Source of the DNA: DAONLM01 sp035406685
GTDB taxonomy: Bacteria; Spirochaetota; GWE2-31-10; MWDO01
Length of the DNA stretch: 17,552 nucleotides
NCBI GenBank assembly: GCA_035406685.1
Contig: DAONLM010000037.1
Coordinates: forward strand, 1 to 17,552
Reading direction: 5' to 3'
A program made the position numbers and the translations under genes. Under the pieces are notes generated by a model. It was not told the DNA's origin and did not search any database. It saw nothing but the letters and a program-made list of their open reading frames with translations. This document shows, piece after piece, positions 1 through 5,752 of the stretch (position 1 is its first letter; each line of letters opens with the position of its first letter).

Positions 1-34
1 AATCACAAAATTTTTAAGAAAATCCTTTACAACT
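1..34 (-). repeat. Copy of the conserved upstream element of the RHH-like gene family (left window edge)
   Basis: The first 34 bases are identical to the last 34 bases of the window (17519-17552). The first 32 also match 4489-4520, upstream of the RHH-like gene at 3936-4451. In the other two places this sequence lies just upstream of a minus-strand RHH-like gene. By analogy, a third family member should start about 40 bases to the left of position 1, reading leftwards, outside this window. The alternative is that the window is a contig or circle whose two ends overlap, in which case this is the same copy as the right end. Confidence 0.85.
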
Positions 35-489
35 TTTTTTAAAAAAATAAAAAAATTGACACTTTTTTAAAATTAGTAAAGAAATAAATTTACTTTTTAT
101 ACCTAACAAAATAGAGTTTACCAATACACAGTAAAAACAACAAAGTAACTATACTTTGCTTGCTTTTAAGTATAATACTGAAAGTATCTCCAATACCAAC
201 AGGAGGCATTGAAGATAAAGAAAAAATTGGCAGGTTTTGCCTCTAATATTATTTGAATTATTTTTAGCAATTATGAATTTGGGGCAAAAATTTTAAGATT
301 AAAAAATATTATAATTTTTTATTATACCATTCTTGAAAAAATAAATTTTAAAAAACACTATGCATAGAAATAAAAATATTATAAATCTAAAAATTTTTAT
401 TTTTTTAAAAAAAATAATTGCATAAAATTAAAAAATGAATTACAATCTAATATATTCAAAATTTTAAAAAATAGACGGGGGTTTATTTT
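35..489. other. Intergenic region with no convincing gene; possible gene relic
   Basis: This stretch is mostly A/T runs. Bases 140-245 are less AT-rich. An open plus-strand frame without a good start codon (115-246) encodes a hydrophobic stretch followed by SPIPTGGIEDKEKIGRF and a stop. The Pro-rich, DK-containing pattern loosely recalls the first part of VanZ-like membrane proteins, so a decayed gene is conceivable, but the match is weak and I do not call a pseudogene. A 10-bp palindrome CTATGCATAG lies at 358-367. A plausible promoter for the next gene is listed separately. Nothing else is supported. Confidence 0.4.
418..446 (+). promoter_or_regulatory. Probable sigma-70 promoter of the SDR gene
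   Basis: TTGCAT at 418-423, a 17-base spacer, then TACAAT at 441-446 (5 of 6 to TATAAT). Transcription would begin near 453, giving a 5' leader of about 37 bases. The leader contains the GGGGG ribosome-binding site at 477-481, 8 bases before the ATG at 490. Confidence 0.5.
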
Positions 490-1314
490 ATGGCAACCAA
501 TAATTTTTTCAAGAATAAAACAGTTTTAATAACAGGGGCAAGTCAGGGATTAGGTAAAGCTCTGGCAATTGAACTTGTAAGTATGAAAGCTGACCTTATC
601 TTAGTTGACAAGAGTAAGGAAATTTTAAACAAAACTATTCAGGAGATCACTCAAGCAAATAAAAAGGTAGGCAAGCTCATTGCTATTGCTGCTGATCTTT
701 CAACAAAAGAAGGGTGTGAAAATGCGATTAGGGATATTAAAAAGACATCTGGCATGTTTGATATTTTAATTAATAATGCCGCTATTTTAAAACCTGGAAA
801 ATTTTCAGAGAAAAATCCAAAAGATATAATAGAAATAATCAATACTAATCTATTATCCACAATGATTCTCACAAATTTATCATTACCTATTCTGGCTGGT
901 AGTAAAAAGCCGGGCATAATAAATATATGTGGTTTTTTTGGTAAAGTTGGAGTGCCTTATTTCTCTTTATATTCTGCTGCTGAGTTTGGAATAGCTGGTT
1001 TTACTGAGTCTTTACAAAGAGAATATGCCGGTGAAAATTTAAGAATAATGGGAGTATATACAGCCGGCCTAAAAACAGATATGTTTAAAGGAATGATAGA
1101 TAAGATGCAAAAGATAGGCTTTATTTTTGAAAATCCAGAAATTGTTGCAAAAAAGATAGTGACAGCTTATAATGAAATGAAGAACGACTTAGTCTTAGGT
1201 AAGAAGGAAAAAAGCCTTATTTTCTGGAATGGTGTATCAAAGGGTTCTAATGATAAAAAATTCAAAAAGATTAAAACAAAATTATTAAATACAGTAGCAG
1301 CTTACGAAGGATAA
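490..1314 (+). CDS. Short-chain dehydrogenase/reductase (SDR) family protein with altered catalytic residues
   Basis: A 274-residue classical-size SDR with a Rossmann fold. Visible motifs are TGASQGLG (15-22, dinucleotide phosphate loop), Asp40 at the end of strand 2 (suggesting NAD rather than NADP), Asp69, NNAA (95-98), Asn120 and Tyr161. Two catalytic-tetrad positions are changed. The Ser that sits 13 residues before the Tyr is Gly148 (NICG where NISS is usual). The Lys four residues after the Tyr is Glu165 (YSAAE, codon GAG where AAG would give Lys). The family reduces or oxidises hydroxyl/keto groups with NAD(P)H, but these changes make normal catalysis doubtful, so it could be a regulatory or binding protein. 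The C-terminal 35 residues are Lys-rich. It appears monocistronic, with its own promoter and a strong terminator at 1339-1382. The start is supported by GGGGG eight bases upstream. Substrate unknown. Confidence 0.9.
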   Translation: MATNNFFKNKTVLITGASQGLGKALAIELVSMKADLILVDKSKEILNKTIQEITQANKKVGKLIAIAADLSTKEGCENAIRDIKKTSGMFDILINNAAILKPGKFSEKNPKDIIEIINTNLLSTMILTNLSLPILAGSKKPGIINICGFFGKVGVPYFSLYSAAEFGIAGFTESLQREYAGENLRIMGVYTAGLKTDMFKGMIDKMQKIGFIFENPEIVAKKIVTAYNEMKNDLVLGKKEKSLIFWNGVSKGSNDKKFKKIKTKLLNTVAAYEG

Positions 1315-1338
1315 GAAGATATTTATTGAGAAATATTA

Positions 1339-1382
1339 GCCCGGTTGATAAATTTATTTACCGGGCATCCTTTTTATTTTTT
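1339..1382 (+). terminator. Rho-independent terminator of the SDR gene
   Basis: GCCCGGT (1339-1345) pairs perfectly with ACCGGGC (1360-1366) around a 14-base AT-rich loop, followed by a T-rich tail at 1370-1382. It begins 25 bases after the SDR stop codon and is the clearest GC-rich hairpin in the window. Confidence 0.9.
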
Positions 1383-1388
1383 AAAATT

Positions 1389-1420
1389 TATAAAGAGTCT
1401 ATAGGAGACGACTTTTTATA
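1389..1420 (+). promoter_or_regulatory. Leader hairpin with a Shine-Dalgarno-like loop upstream of the AraC-type gene
   Basis: TATAAAGAGTC (1389-1399) pairs with GACTTTTTATA (1410-1420) over 11 positions, one of them G-U. The 10-base loop TATAGGAGAC displays AGGAG. The start ATG at 1432 is 24 bases after AGGAG, too far for direct use, with a weaker GAG at 1421-1423 closer to it. The structure could gate translation of the regulator or act as a processing site. The folding is read from the sequence; the role is inference. Confidence 0.4.
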
Positions 1421-1431
1421 GAGATAACAAA

Positions 1432-2148
1432 ATGAATATTATAAATGTTCTTGTTATAGAATTAGGGATAAGAGATGTTCAAATCTTAAAGAAATCTATA
1501 ATTTTAGAGAATTGTCGTATTTTTTTTGCTTCAAGTTTTCTTGATATAATAGATCTAATTTATAAAGAGAGTATTCATTGTATTATTTTCAGTGATTTTC
1601 GAGGCAAAGAGGCAACAACTGGATATATTAAAATGTTTAAAACAACAAATCCACAGATAAGGCTAATCGTTTTAACCGAAGAAAAAGATTTTTATGAAAC
1701 AAGATCTTTCTATATTCAAAAAGGGGCTGATTTTGTCTCCTACTGGGACGATGTAAATTTTATAAATAATATTTTAAATCGTGTATGGGAAGAGATTAAT
1801 AATCTTGAGGAATTTAATATAAAATGGAGAGAACTTACCAACAAATTTTTAAGATTTATTAGATTTAATTACAGTAGTAATAATATAATAAAAGAATTCG
1901 CAAGAGAAACTGGCTACTCTTATACCACTATAATTCATTATGTAAAAAAAGATACTTCAAAAAAGTGTAATGACTTAATCAATGAAGTTAGAATAAAAAA
2001 TGCTGTGAATCTAATAAAAAATGGGTACCCATTAAAACATATAGGCTTAAATGTCGGATTTACAAGTGTTCAGGGATTTATAAAGGTATTTAAAAAAATT
2101 ATTGGCGAAACACCTTCCAAATTTAGAAAAAAATATTTTAATAAATAG
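1432..2148 (+). CDS. AraC-family DNA-binding regulator with receiver-like N-terminal domain
   Basis: 238 residues. Residues 5-125 look like a response-regulator receiver: strand-3 Asp55 in CIIFSDF, Thr82 in LIVLTE, and GAD at 98-100. The pocket is degenerate. The paired acids after strand 1 are reduced to Glu10, and the conserved Lys seven residues after the GAD Gly is Trp105, so phosphotransfer is doubtful. Residues about 147-235 form an AraC-type double helix-turn-helix, ending in the typical pattern HIGLNVGFTSVQGFIKVFKK and GETPSKFRKKY. It should bind DNA and regulate transcription; targets are unknown. No histidine kinase is adjacent. The GerMN gene follows after 48 bases on the same strand, so they may be co-transcribed. 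No good promoter is visible just upstream; the SDR terminator and a leader hairpin occupy that space. Confidence 0.85.
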   Translation: MNIINVLVIELGIRDVQILKKSIILENCRIFFASSFLDIIDLIYKESIHCIIFSDFRGKEATTGYIKMFKTTNPQIRLIVLTEEKDFYETRSFYIQKGADFVSYWDDVNFINNILNRVWEEINNLEEFNIKWRELTNKFLRFIRFNYSSNNIIKEFARETGYSYTTIIHYVKKDTSKKCNDLINEVRIKNAVNLIKNGYPLKHIGLNVGFTSVQGFIKVFKKIIGETPSKFRKKYFNK

Positions 2149-2196
2149 AAACTATCTTCCGAATTTTAATTAAAAGATTTTTATATTGGAGATAGT

Positions 2197-3078
2197 ATGG
2201 CATCAAAAAACAAGAATAATAGAACTGGTTTTTTGTTTATATTTATTATAATAATTCTTCTTTTAGTAATAATATATGCATACAGGGATAAATTTCAGAT
2301 ATTTTTTAAAACAGAATTCAGTAAATTAAATAATTTTTCTGGTCTTGATTTTAAAAATGTTTTTAATAACAAAAAAGAGAAAAATAAAAAAATCAATATC
2401 ACAGATACAATAAAAATGATTGATAAAAAAGAGAATAAAGAAAAGATAGAAAGAAAAATAGAAGAAAAAAAAGAATTGTCAAAAAAGGAAAATATTTTGA
2501 AAGATGGAAAAAAAGATCTAAAAATAGTTAATAATGTTAATAATAACAAAATAGAAACCAAAAATGATGTTTTTATCAATAAAAAACAGGAGAAATTTCA
2601 AAAAGAGGTTGAAAATTCTACAAAAAGTATTTCAAATAAAGAAAATAAAGAACTAAAGAAAAGAATAAGTAAAATATATTTTACAATGCTTGATGAGAAA
2701 GACAATCTTGTTTTAAAGAGTGTAACTCGAGAAATATCTTATTACAACACTCCATTAACAGAAACATTAAAGGAATTATTTAATGGACCTAATAATAAAG
2801 AACTTTCTTCCAATTATATAACAAATATCCCAAAAGGTAGTAAAATTTTAAGAACATGGATAAAAGATGGTATTCTTTATCTTGATCTATCAAGTGAATT
2901 TGAAAATAACAATTATGGCAGAGAGTCTACGATTAATCAACTAAAACAGATAGTATTTACAGCAACAGAATTCCCCAATGTTCAAAGGGTACAATTTTTA
3001 ATAAATGGTAGAGAAGAGAAATATCTTGGTGGAGAGGGGATTTTTATTGGAAAACCATTAGGAAGAAGTGATTTTTAG
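2197..3078 (+). CDS. Membrane-anchored GerMN-domain protein
   Basis: 293 residues: a short cytoplasmic N-terminus, one hydrophobic helix at about 12-28, a long low-complexity Lys/Asn/Glu-rich linker (about 30-157), and a GerMN domain at about 158-283. The domain shows KIYFTM, LTETLKELFNGP, IPKGSKIL, GILYLDLSSEF, INQLKQIVFTATEFPNVQRV and FLINGRE. GerMN domains are known from spore germination protein GerM and from envelope lipoproteins of non-sporulating bacteria, where they are thought to act extracytoplasmically. Here the domain would be presented outside the membrane on a flexible stalk. No sporulation gene is nearby, so germination is not implied. Start supported by TTGGAG (2186-2191), five bases before ATG. 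Its last 21 bases overlap the end of the convergent membrane-protein gene. Confidence 0.85.
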   Translation: MASKNKNNRTGFLFIFIIIILLLVIIYAYRDKFQIFFKTEFSKLNNFSGLDFKNVFNNKKEKNKKINITDTIKMIDKKENKEKIERKIEEKKELSKKENILKDGKKDLKIVNNVNNNKIETKNDVFINKKQEKFQKEVENSTKSISNKENKELKKRISKIYFTMLDEKDNLVLKSVTREISYYNTPLTETLKELFNGPNNKELSSNYITNIPKGSKILRTWIKDGILYLDLSSEFENNNYGRESTINQLKQIVFTATEFPNVQRVQFLINGREEKYLGGEGIFIGKPLGRSDF

Positions 3079-3768
3079 TTTATTATAAATAAAAAATGGC
3101 AAATATAATATAAAAAAACTAATTATTGCTATTATTTCAGATAAAATAATGTATATAGGCCAATCCCCCATTATACTAAAAAGAGTGATCCCATAAGGTT
3201 TTTCTCTCAGAAACATATAATTTGCATCAATCACAATATCAACAATATAGATAGTAAACCCAATAATATTAAGTGCTATAAAACTTCTTATTAAAGAAAA
3301 AAAAGAAACTTTAAGATTATAAATAAATATCATAAAAAAAGGAGCAAATATTATTAGAAAATGGTATAAAAAAAAGAAAAAATATATAAAATGCGGAAAT
3401 CCATAGTATAAAGCAGGTGTAAGAAGAGCATATATTGCCCCACCAATTCCAATAAAGTAATTTAATTCAAATATATATCTATTTTTTGTAATAAATAATG
3501 GAATTGTAAGAAAAAGCATTATATCGCATAATTCTAATGGTAGATCATCTTTATAGTCGAATAAATTATGACTATTGAGCCAGATATAATAGAAGGTATA
3601 TAAAATAACTATTAATGAGATTAAAGTTATTTCTATAAAAAAGGCAATCTTTTTTATATTTTTCTTGAAAATTGCCAATATTATAATAATAAGAATAATA
3701 ATTAATATAGGTATAAAATGTTCAAGAGAAAAAATGTGAAAACTATTCCCAAATTCCGAAAAAAACAT
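3058..3768 (-). CDS. YwaF/TMEM164-like integral membrane protein
   Basis: 236 residues, very hydrophobic, with about six or seven membrane helices (roughly 18-34, 41-62, 78-95, 104-121, 128-150, 157-180, 205-228). Features matching the TIGR02206/YwaF family are the N-terminal FSLEHFIP, LPLELCDIM (76-84), His126 and His136 in the middle helices, and NYMFLREKP followed by GDWPIYI (183-207). The mammalian relative TMEM164 is reported as a membrane-bound acyltransferase; the bacterial role is not established. It is transcribed from a consensus promoter whose -10 ends six bases before the ATG. No Shine-Dalgarno is present, so the mRNA is probably leaderless. Its 3' end overlaps the convergent GerMN gene by 21 bases. 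Confidence 0.8.
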   Translation of the reverse strand: MFFSEFGNSFHIFSLEHFIPILIIILIIIILAIFKKNIKKIAFFIEITLISLIVILYTFYYIWLNSHNLFDYKDDLPLELCDIMLFLTIPLFITKNRYIFELNYFIGIGGAIYALLTPALYYGFPHFIYFFFFLYHFLIIFAPFFMIFIYNLKVSFFSLIRSFIALNIIGFTIYIVDIVIDANYMFLREKPYGITLFSIMGDWPIYIILSEIIAIISFFILYLPFFIYNKLKITSS

Positions 3769-3774
3769 AGATAA

Positions 3775-3803
3775 ATTATATTTAAAATATTTTAACTTGT
3801 CAA
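3775..3803 (-). promoter_or_regulatory. Perfect consensus promoter giving a predicted leaderless mRNA for the YwaF-like gene
   Basis: On the minus strand, TTGACA (3803-3798), a 17-base spacer, and TATAAT (3780-3775) are an exact sigma-70 consensus. Six bases (TTATCT) separate the -10 from the ATG at 3768, which puts the expected transcription start on the start codon itself. The -35 hexamer lies in TTTTTGACAA, also the outer boundary of the conserved downstream block of the RHH-like gene at 3936-4451. Confidence 0.85.
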
Positions 3804-3935
3804 AAATTTTTCTTTGTAAAATTTTTTGATGAGTGTGATTTTTTATTTAGACAATTAAGAAAGTATAGAGTTATCCTAAGGGTAAATTTTGAGTAAAAAA
3901 GATAAAATGGCCAAATTTTAGAAAGATCACTAATT
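3798..3935 (-). repeat. Conserved downstream block of the RHH-like cassette, copy 1
   Basis: This non-coding stretch follows the stop codon of the RHH-like gene. It shares an ordered set of short matches with 16776-16940, downstream of the second RHH-like gene: TTTATTTC just after the gene, TTATCCTAAGGG plus AATTTTG (from 3871), GTGTGATTTT (3833-3842), and TTTTTGACAA at the far end. TTATCCTAAGGGTAA is a near-palindrome. This copy carries about 30 extra bases relative to copy 2. No separate gene is seen here. Confidence 0.65.
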
Positions 3936-4451
3936 TTATAAAAATTTTATTTCTTTCAGGCAGAAATTTGAGTTAAATTTTAGTAAAAAGTAATCGTTAG
4001 TCTCAATAGAGCAGTGGATATCTTGGCCTCTTCCCTCTACTCTCTCCTTCACGATACAAGCCTTTCTTTCTTTTAAACCATCTATCTCATTTTTTAGTTT
4101 TTGTATCATCTTCATAAATTTTTCTTCTCCATAAGTTTCAATTCCTGAAAAATATATTTCAAGCAACTCCCTTATAAGAGTCGCAATACTAAATGAGTTT
4201 AACTGGTCATGCACCAGTTTTAATTCATTATAAATCTCTTCTGGCAAAAACACCCTTATTTTTTCAGTGGCATTTATAAATTTGTAATCTTTATAACGCC
4301 TATCTTCATAAATATGCTTTATTCTTAATACCGGAATTATCAATAAAATTATTTCTCGCACAATAACCGAAAGATTTTTAGTTTTTTTCTCTTTTAAATA
4401 TTCAATTCTCTCAAAAAGAGATTTATTTAAAACAAATTCAAATTTCTTCAT
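3936..4451 (-). CDS. Tandem ribbon-helix-helix-like protein, family member 1
   Basis: 171 residues; no family recognised with certainty. Two segments have the strand-helix-helix pattern of RHH/CopG DNA-binding folds: residues about 3-39 (FEFVLNKSLFERIEYLKE, then LSVIVREIILLI) and about 62-105 (EKIRVFLPEEIYNELKLVHD, then FSIATLIRELLEIYFSGIE). Residues 106-135 are probably helical. The C-terminal tail around SIETNDYFLL is shared in outline with the second member (16941-17483). RHH proteins usually dimerise and bind DNA through the first strand, so one chain with two such units might form a pseudo-dimer. Leptospira has multi-copy families of similar size (DUF1564), mentioned only as an analogy. 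AGGAGG lies seven bases before the ATG, as in member 2, supporting this start. The bases encoding the C-terminus (4011-4070) are about 48% GC, well above the surroundings. Confidence 0.75.
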   Translation of the reverse strand: MKKFEFVLNKSLFERIEYLKEKKTKNLSVIVREIILLIIPVLRIKHIYEDRRYKDYKFINATEKIRVFLPEEIYNELKLVHDQLNSFSIATLIRELLEIYFSGIETYGEEKFMKMIQKLKNEIDGLKERKACIVKERVEGRGQDIHCSIETNDYFLLKFNSNFCLKEIKFL

Positions 4452-4458
4452 ATCTAAT

Positions 4459-4520
4459 CCTCCTGATAAAAAAATATTTCTATATATTAATCACAAAATT
4501 TTTAAGAAAATCCTTTACAA
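4459..4520 (-). repeat. Conserved leader/upstream element of RHH-like gene 1
   Basis: Bases 4471-4520 are identical over 50 positions to 17501-17550 upstream of the second RHH-like gene, and 4489-4520 also equals bases 1-32. The AGGAGG at 4464-4459 is at the same seven-base distance from the start codon in both genes. On the minus strand the block reads TTGTAAAGGATTTTC, then an AT-rich stretch with GTGATTAATATATAG, so it probably holds the promoter and 5' leader. No textbook -35/-10 pair is clear. Identity far exceeds that of the coding regions. Confidence 0.85.
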
Positions 4521-4532
4521 GTTTTTAAAAAA

Positions 4533-4567
4533 ATTTAAAGAAAATTTGCCTAAAAATAAAATAGCAC
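4533..4567. repeat. Short dispersed repeat, copy A
   Basis: About 35 bases (ATTTAAAGAAAATTTGCC, then TAAAAATAAAATAGCACC) match 7995-8028 with one 2-base gap, a one-base length change in an A run and two or three substitutions. This copy lies 12 bases beyond the conserved upstream element of RHH-like gene 1. The other is in the gap between folP-like and the phosphatase gene. The function is unknown and the sequence is AT-rich. Confidence 0.45.
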
Positions 4568-4590
4568 CAAAAAAATTTTTTTATAAATTA

Positions 4591-4619
4591 TTGACATATA
4601 TCTTTTTTTATAGTAAATA
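4591..4619 (+). promoter_or_regulatory. Probable promoter of the tRNA-Leu gene
   Basis: An exact TTGACA at 4591-4596 is followed after 17 bases by TAAATA (4614-4619), a poor -10. Overlapping alternatives exist in the TA-rich run that follows. Transcription would start near 4626, about 45 bases before the mature tRNA 5' end. Confidence 0.5.
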
Positions 4620-4669
4620 TATATCATCTTTTTTAAAAGAGATTAATCACTTAGATCTTTTAAATTTTT

Positions 4670-4753
4670 GGGATGGTGGTGGAATTGGTAGACACGCAGG
4701 CTTGAGGTGCCTGTGGCCGAAAGGCTGTGTGGGTTCGAGTCCCATCTGTCCCA
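4670..4753 (+). tRNA. tRNA-Leu (anticodon GAG)
   Basis: An 84-nt class II tRNA. The acceptor stem GGGATGG (4670-4676) pairs with CTGTCCC (4746-4752), including G-U pairs. The D-arm TGGAATTGGTAGACACG is typical of tRNA-Leu. The anticodon stem CAGGC/GCCTG encloses the loop TTGAGGT, giving anticodon GAG for CUU/CUC. A long variable arm (TGGCCGAAAGGCTG region) is present, and the T-arm is GTGGG-TTCGAGT-CCCAT. Discriminator base A at 4753. CCA is not encoded, so it must be added enzymatically. A T-run starting at 4755 may terminate transcription. The gene ends six bases from the convergent ybbR stop codon. Confidence 0.97.
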
Positions 4754-4759
4754 ATTTTT

Positions 4760-5752
4760 TTAATTTTTAAGTTTCACTGAGACCCTTACAACTTCTGGCT
4801 TTATTGTTACCAAATTTATATTTCTAGGTAGACTTACTTCTATTCTGAATGAATAATCGCCGGGATAATATACAGAAGAACAATCTATACTAAGAATAAT
4901 ATTTTCTTTGGTTATTTTCTTTATATCTTCTTTTAAACCACTTATTTGAACAATAAAATTATTAGGGGTAAGTATTTCTATTTTGAAATTTGTGTTTAAA
5001 TTATGAATAGAAAGATTATTAAACCTATAAGTAATAAACTCTAAGTCCTTTGAAATCTCAAAAGATACTTCTACTTTTGTCTTATCTATAAATTTTATTA
5101 ATGGAGAAGGGGAAACAAGATTAACAATTCTTTTGAATGAGTCTATTTCTCCCTCTATATTAATCTTTTCTGTTTCAATATATTTTATGCCATTTATAAT
5201 ATTTTCAGGTCCCTGAATTCTAACATAATAAGCATCCATACTTTTACTCTTGATAATATAGCCTTTTGTCACCTCACCTATGGAATTTAACATAATAGGG
5301 ACATTTTTTTCAACAACTCTTTCTATATTTAAATTTATTTTTTCTGGATTTAACTCTACTGAAGTAAATAGAAGTGGAGTAAATAGGGACTGCATTGATT
5401 TTGGAACATCCCAATCAAGTTTTATTGTGTAAGTATCTGGACTTTTAATATCCGAAAGATTTAATCTAATTTTAAAATCAGATTCTACAATTTTATCAAG
5501 AATATTCTGTCTATTTTTTACTGTTACTTTAATCTTATCAGGAATCTGGTTTGAAATAATAAAATTTTCTTTAAGCCCAACCACTGTTAAAGGACAACTG
5601 AATACCTTTTCATTTGTTTGAATATAAGAGATAATGACAAATGTCGTAATGGCTAAAGAGAGACATATAACTTTTATTTTAAAATCCACAAATATTAAGT
5701 CTTTCACTCTTTTAAAGAAATTTTTTTTGACTTCTGGATTAATTTTTTTCAT
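4760..5752 (-). CDS. ybbR: YbbR-domain protein (CdaR-type partner of CdaA)
   Basis: 330 residues: a basic N-terminus, one membrane helix at about 26-45 (IKVICLSLAITTFVIISYIQ), then three YbbR-like repeats at roughly 52-144, 148-232 and 237-328. The repeats show the recurring pattern of VxGL/GP followed by I-x-I and ending in V-x-V. YbbR/CdaR proteins are extracytoplasmic partners that modulate the membrane diadenylate cyclase CdaA. The gene overlaps the end of cdaA by 14 bases (start ATG inside the last cdaA codons), with GAGG about nine bases upstream, so translation is coupled. It is last in folP-like > cdaA > ybbR. Its stop lies six bases from the end of the oppositely oriented tRNA-Leu, leaving almost no room for a separate terminator. 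Confidence 0.93.
   Translation of the reverse strand: MKKINPEVKKNFFKRVKDLIFVDFKIKVICLSLAITTFVIISYIQTNEKVFSCPLTVVGLKENFIISNQIPDKIKVTVKNRQNILDKIVESDFKIRLNLSDIKSPDTYTIKLDWDVPKSMQSLFTPLLFTSVELNPEKINLNIERVVEKNVPIMLNSIGEVTKGYIIKSKSMDAYYVRIQGPENIINGIKYIETEKINIEGEIDSFKRIVNLVSPSPLIKFIDKTKVEVSFEISKDLEFITYRFNNLSIHNLNTNFKIEILTPNNFIVQISGLKEDIKKITKENIILSIDCSSVYYPGDYSFRIEVSLPRNINLVTIKPEVVRVSVKLKN

Noticed and set aside
2295..2579. 94-residue minus-strand hydrophobic open frame
   Set aside because: It is antisense to the Lys/Asn-rich linker of the GerMN protein, where AAA/AAT codons read back as Phe/Ile/Leu. It is a composition artefact.
2197..3078. GerMN gene as evidence of sporulation
   Set aside because: GerMN domains also occur in non-spore-formers, and no other sporulation gene is in the window.
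4471..4520. The 50-nt repeats as a CRISPR array
   Set aside because: Copies are kilobases apart and sit upstream of genes. There are no regularly spaced repeats and no cas genes.
3798..4520. RHH cassettes as insertion sequences
   Set aside because: No transposase, terminal inverted repeats or target-site duplications could be seen. The protein has RHH-like folds rather than a nuclease signature.
4546..4770. 74-residue plus-strand open frame
   Set aside because: It runs through the tRNA-Leu gene and has no ribosome-binding site.
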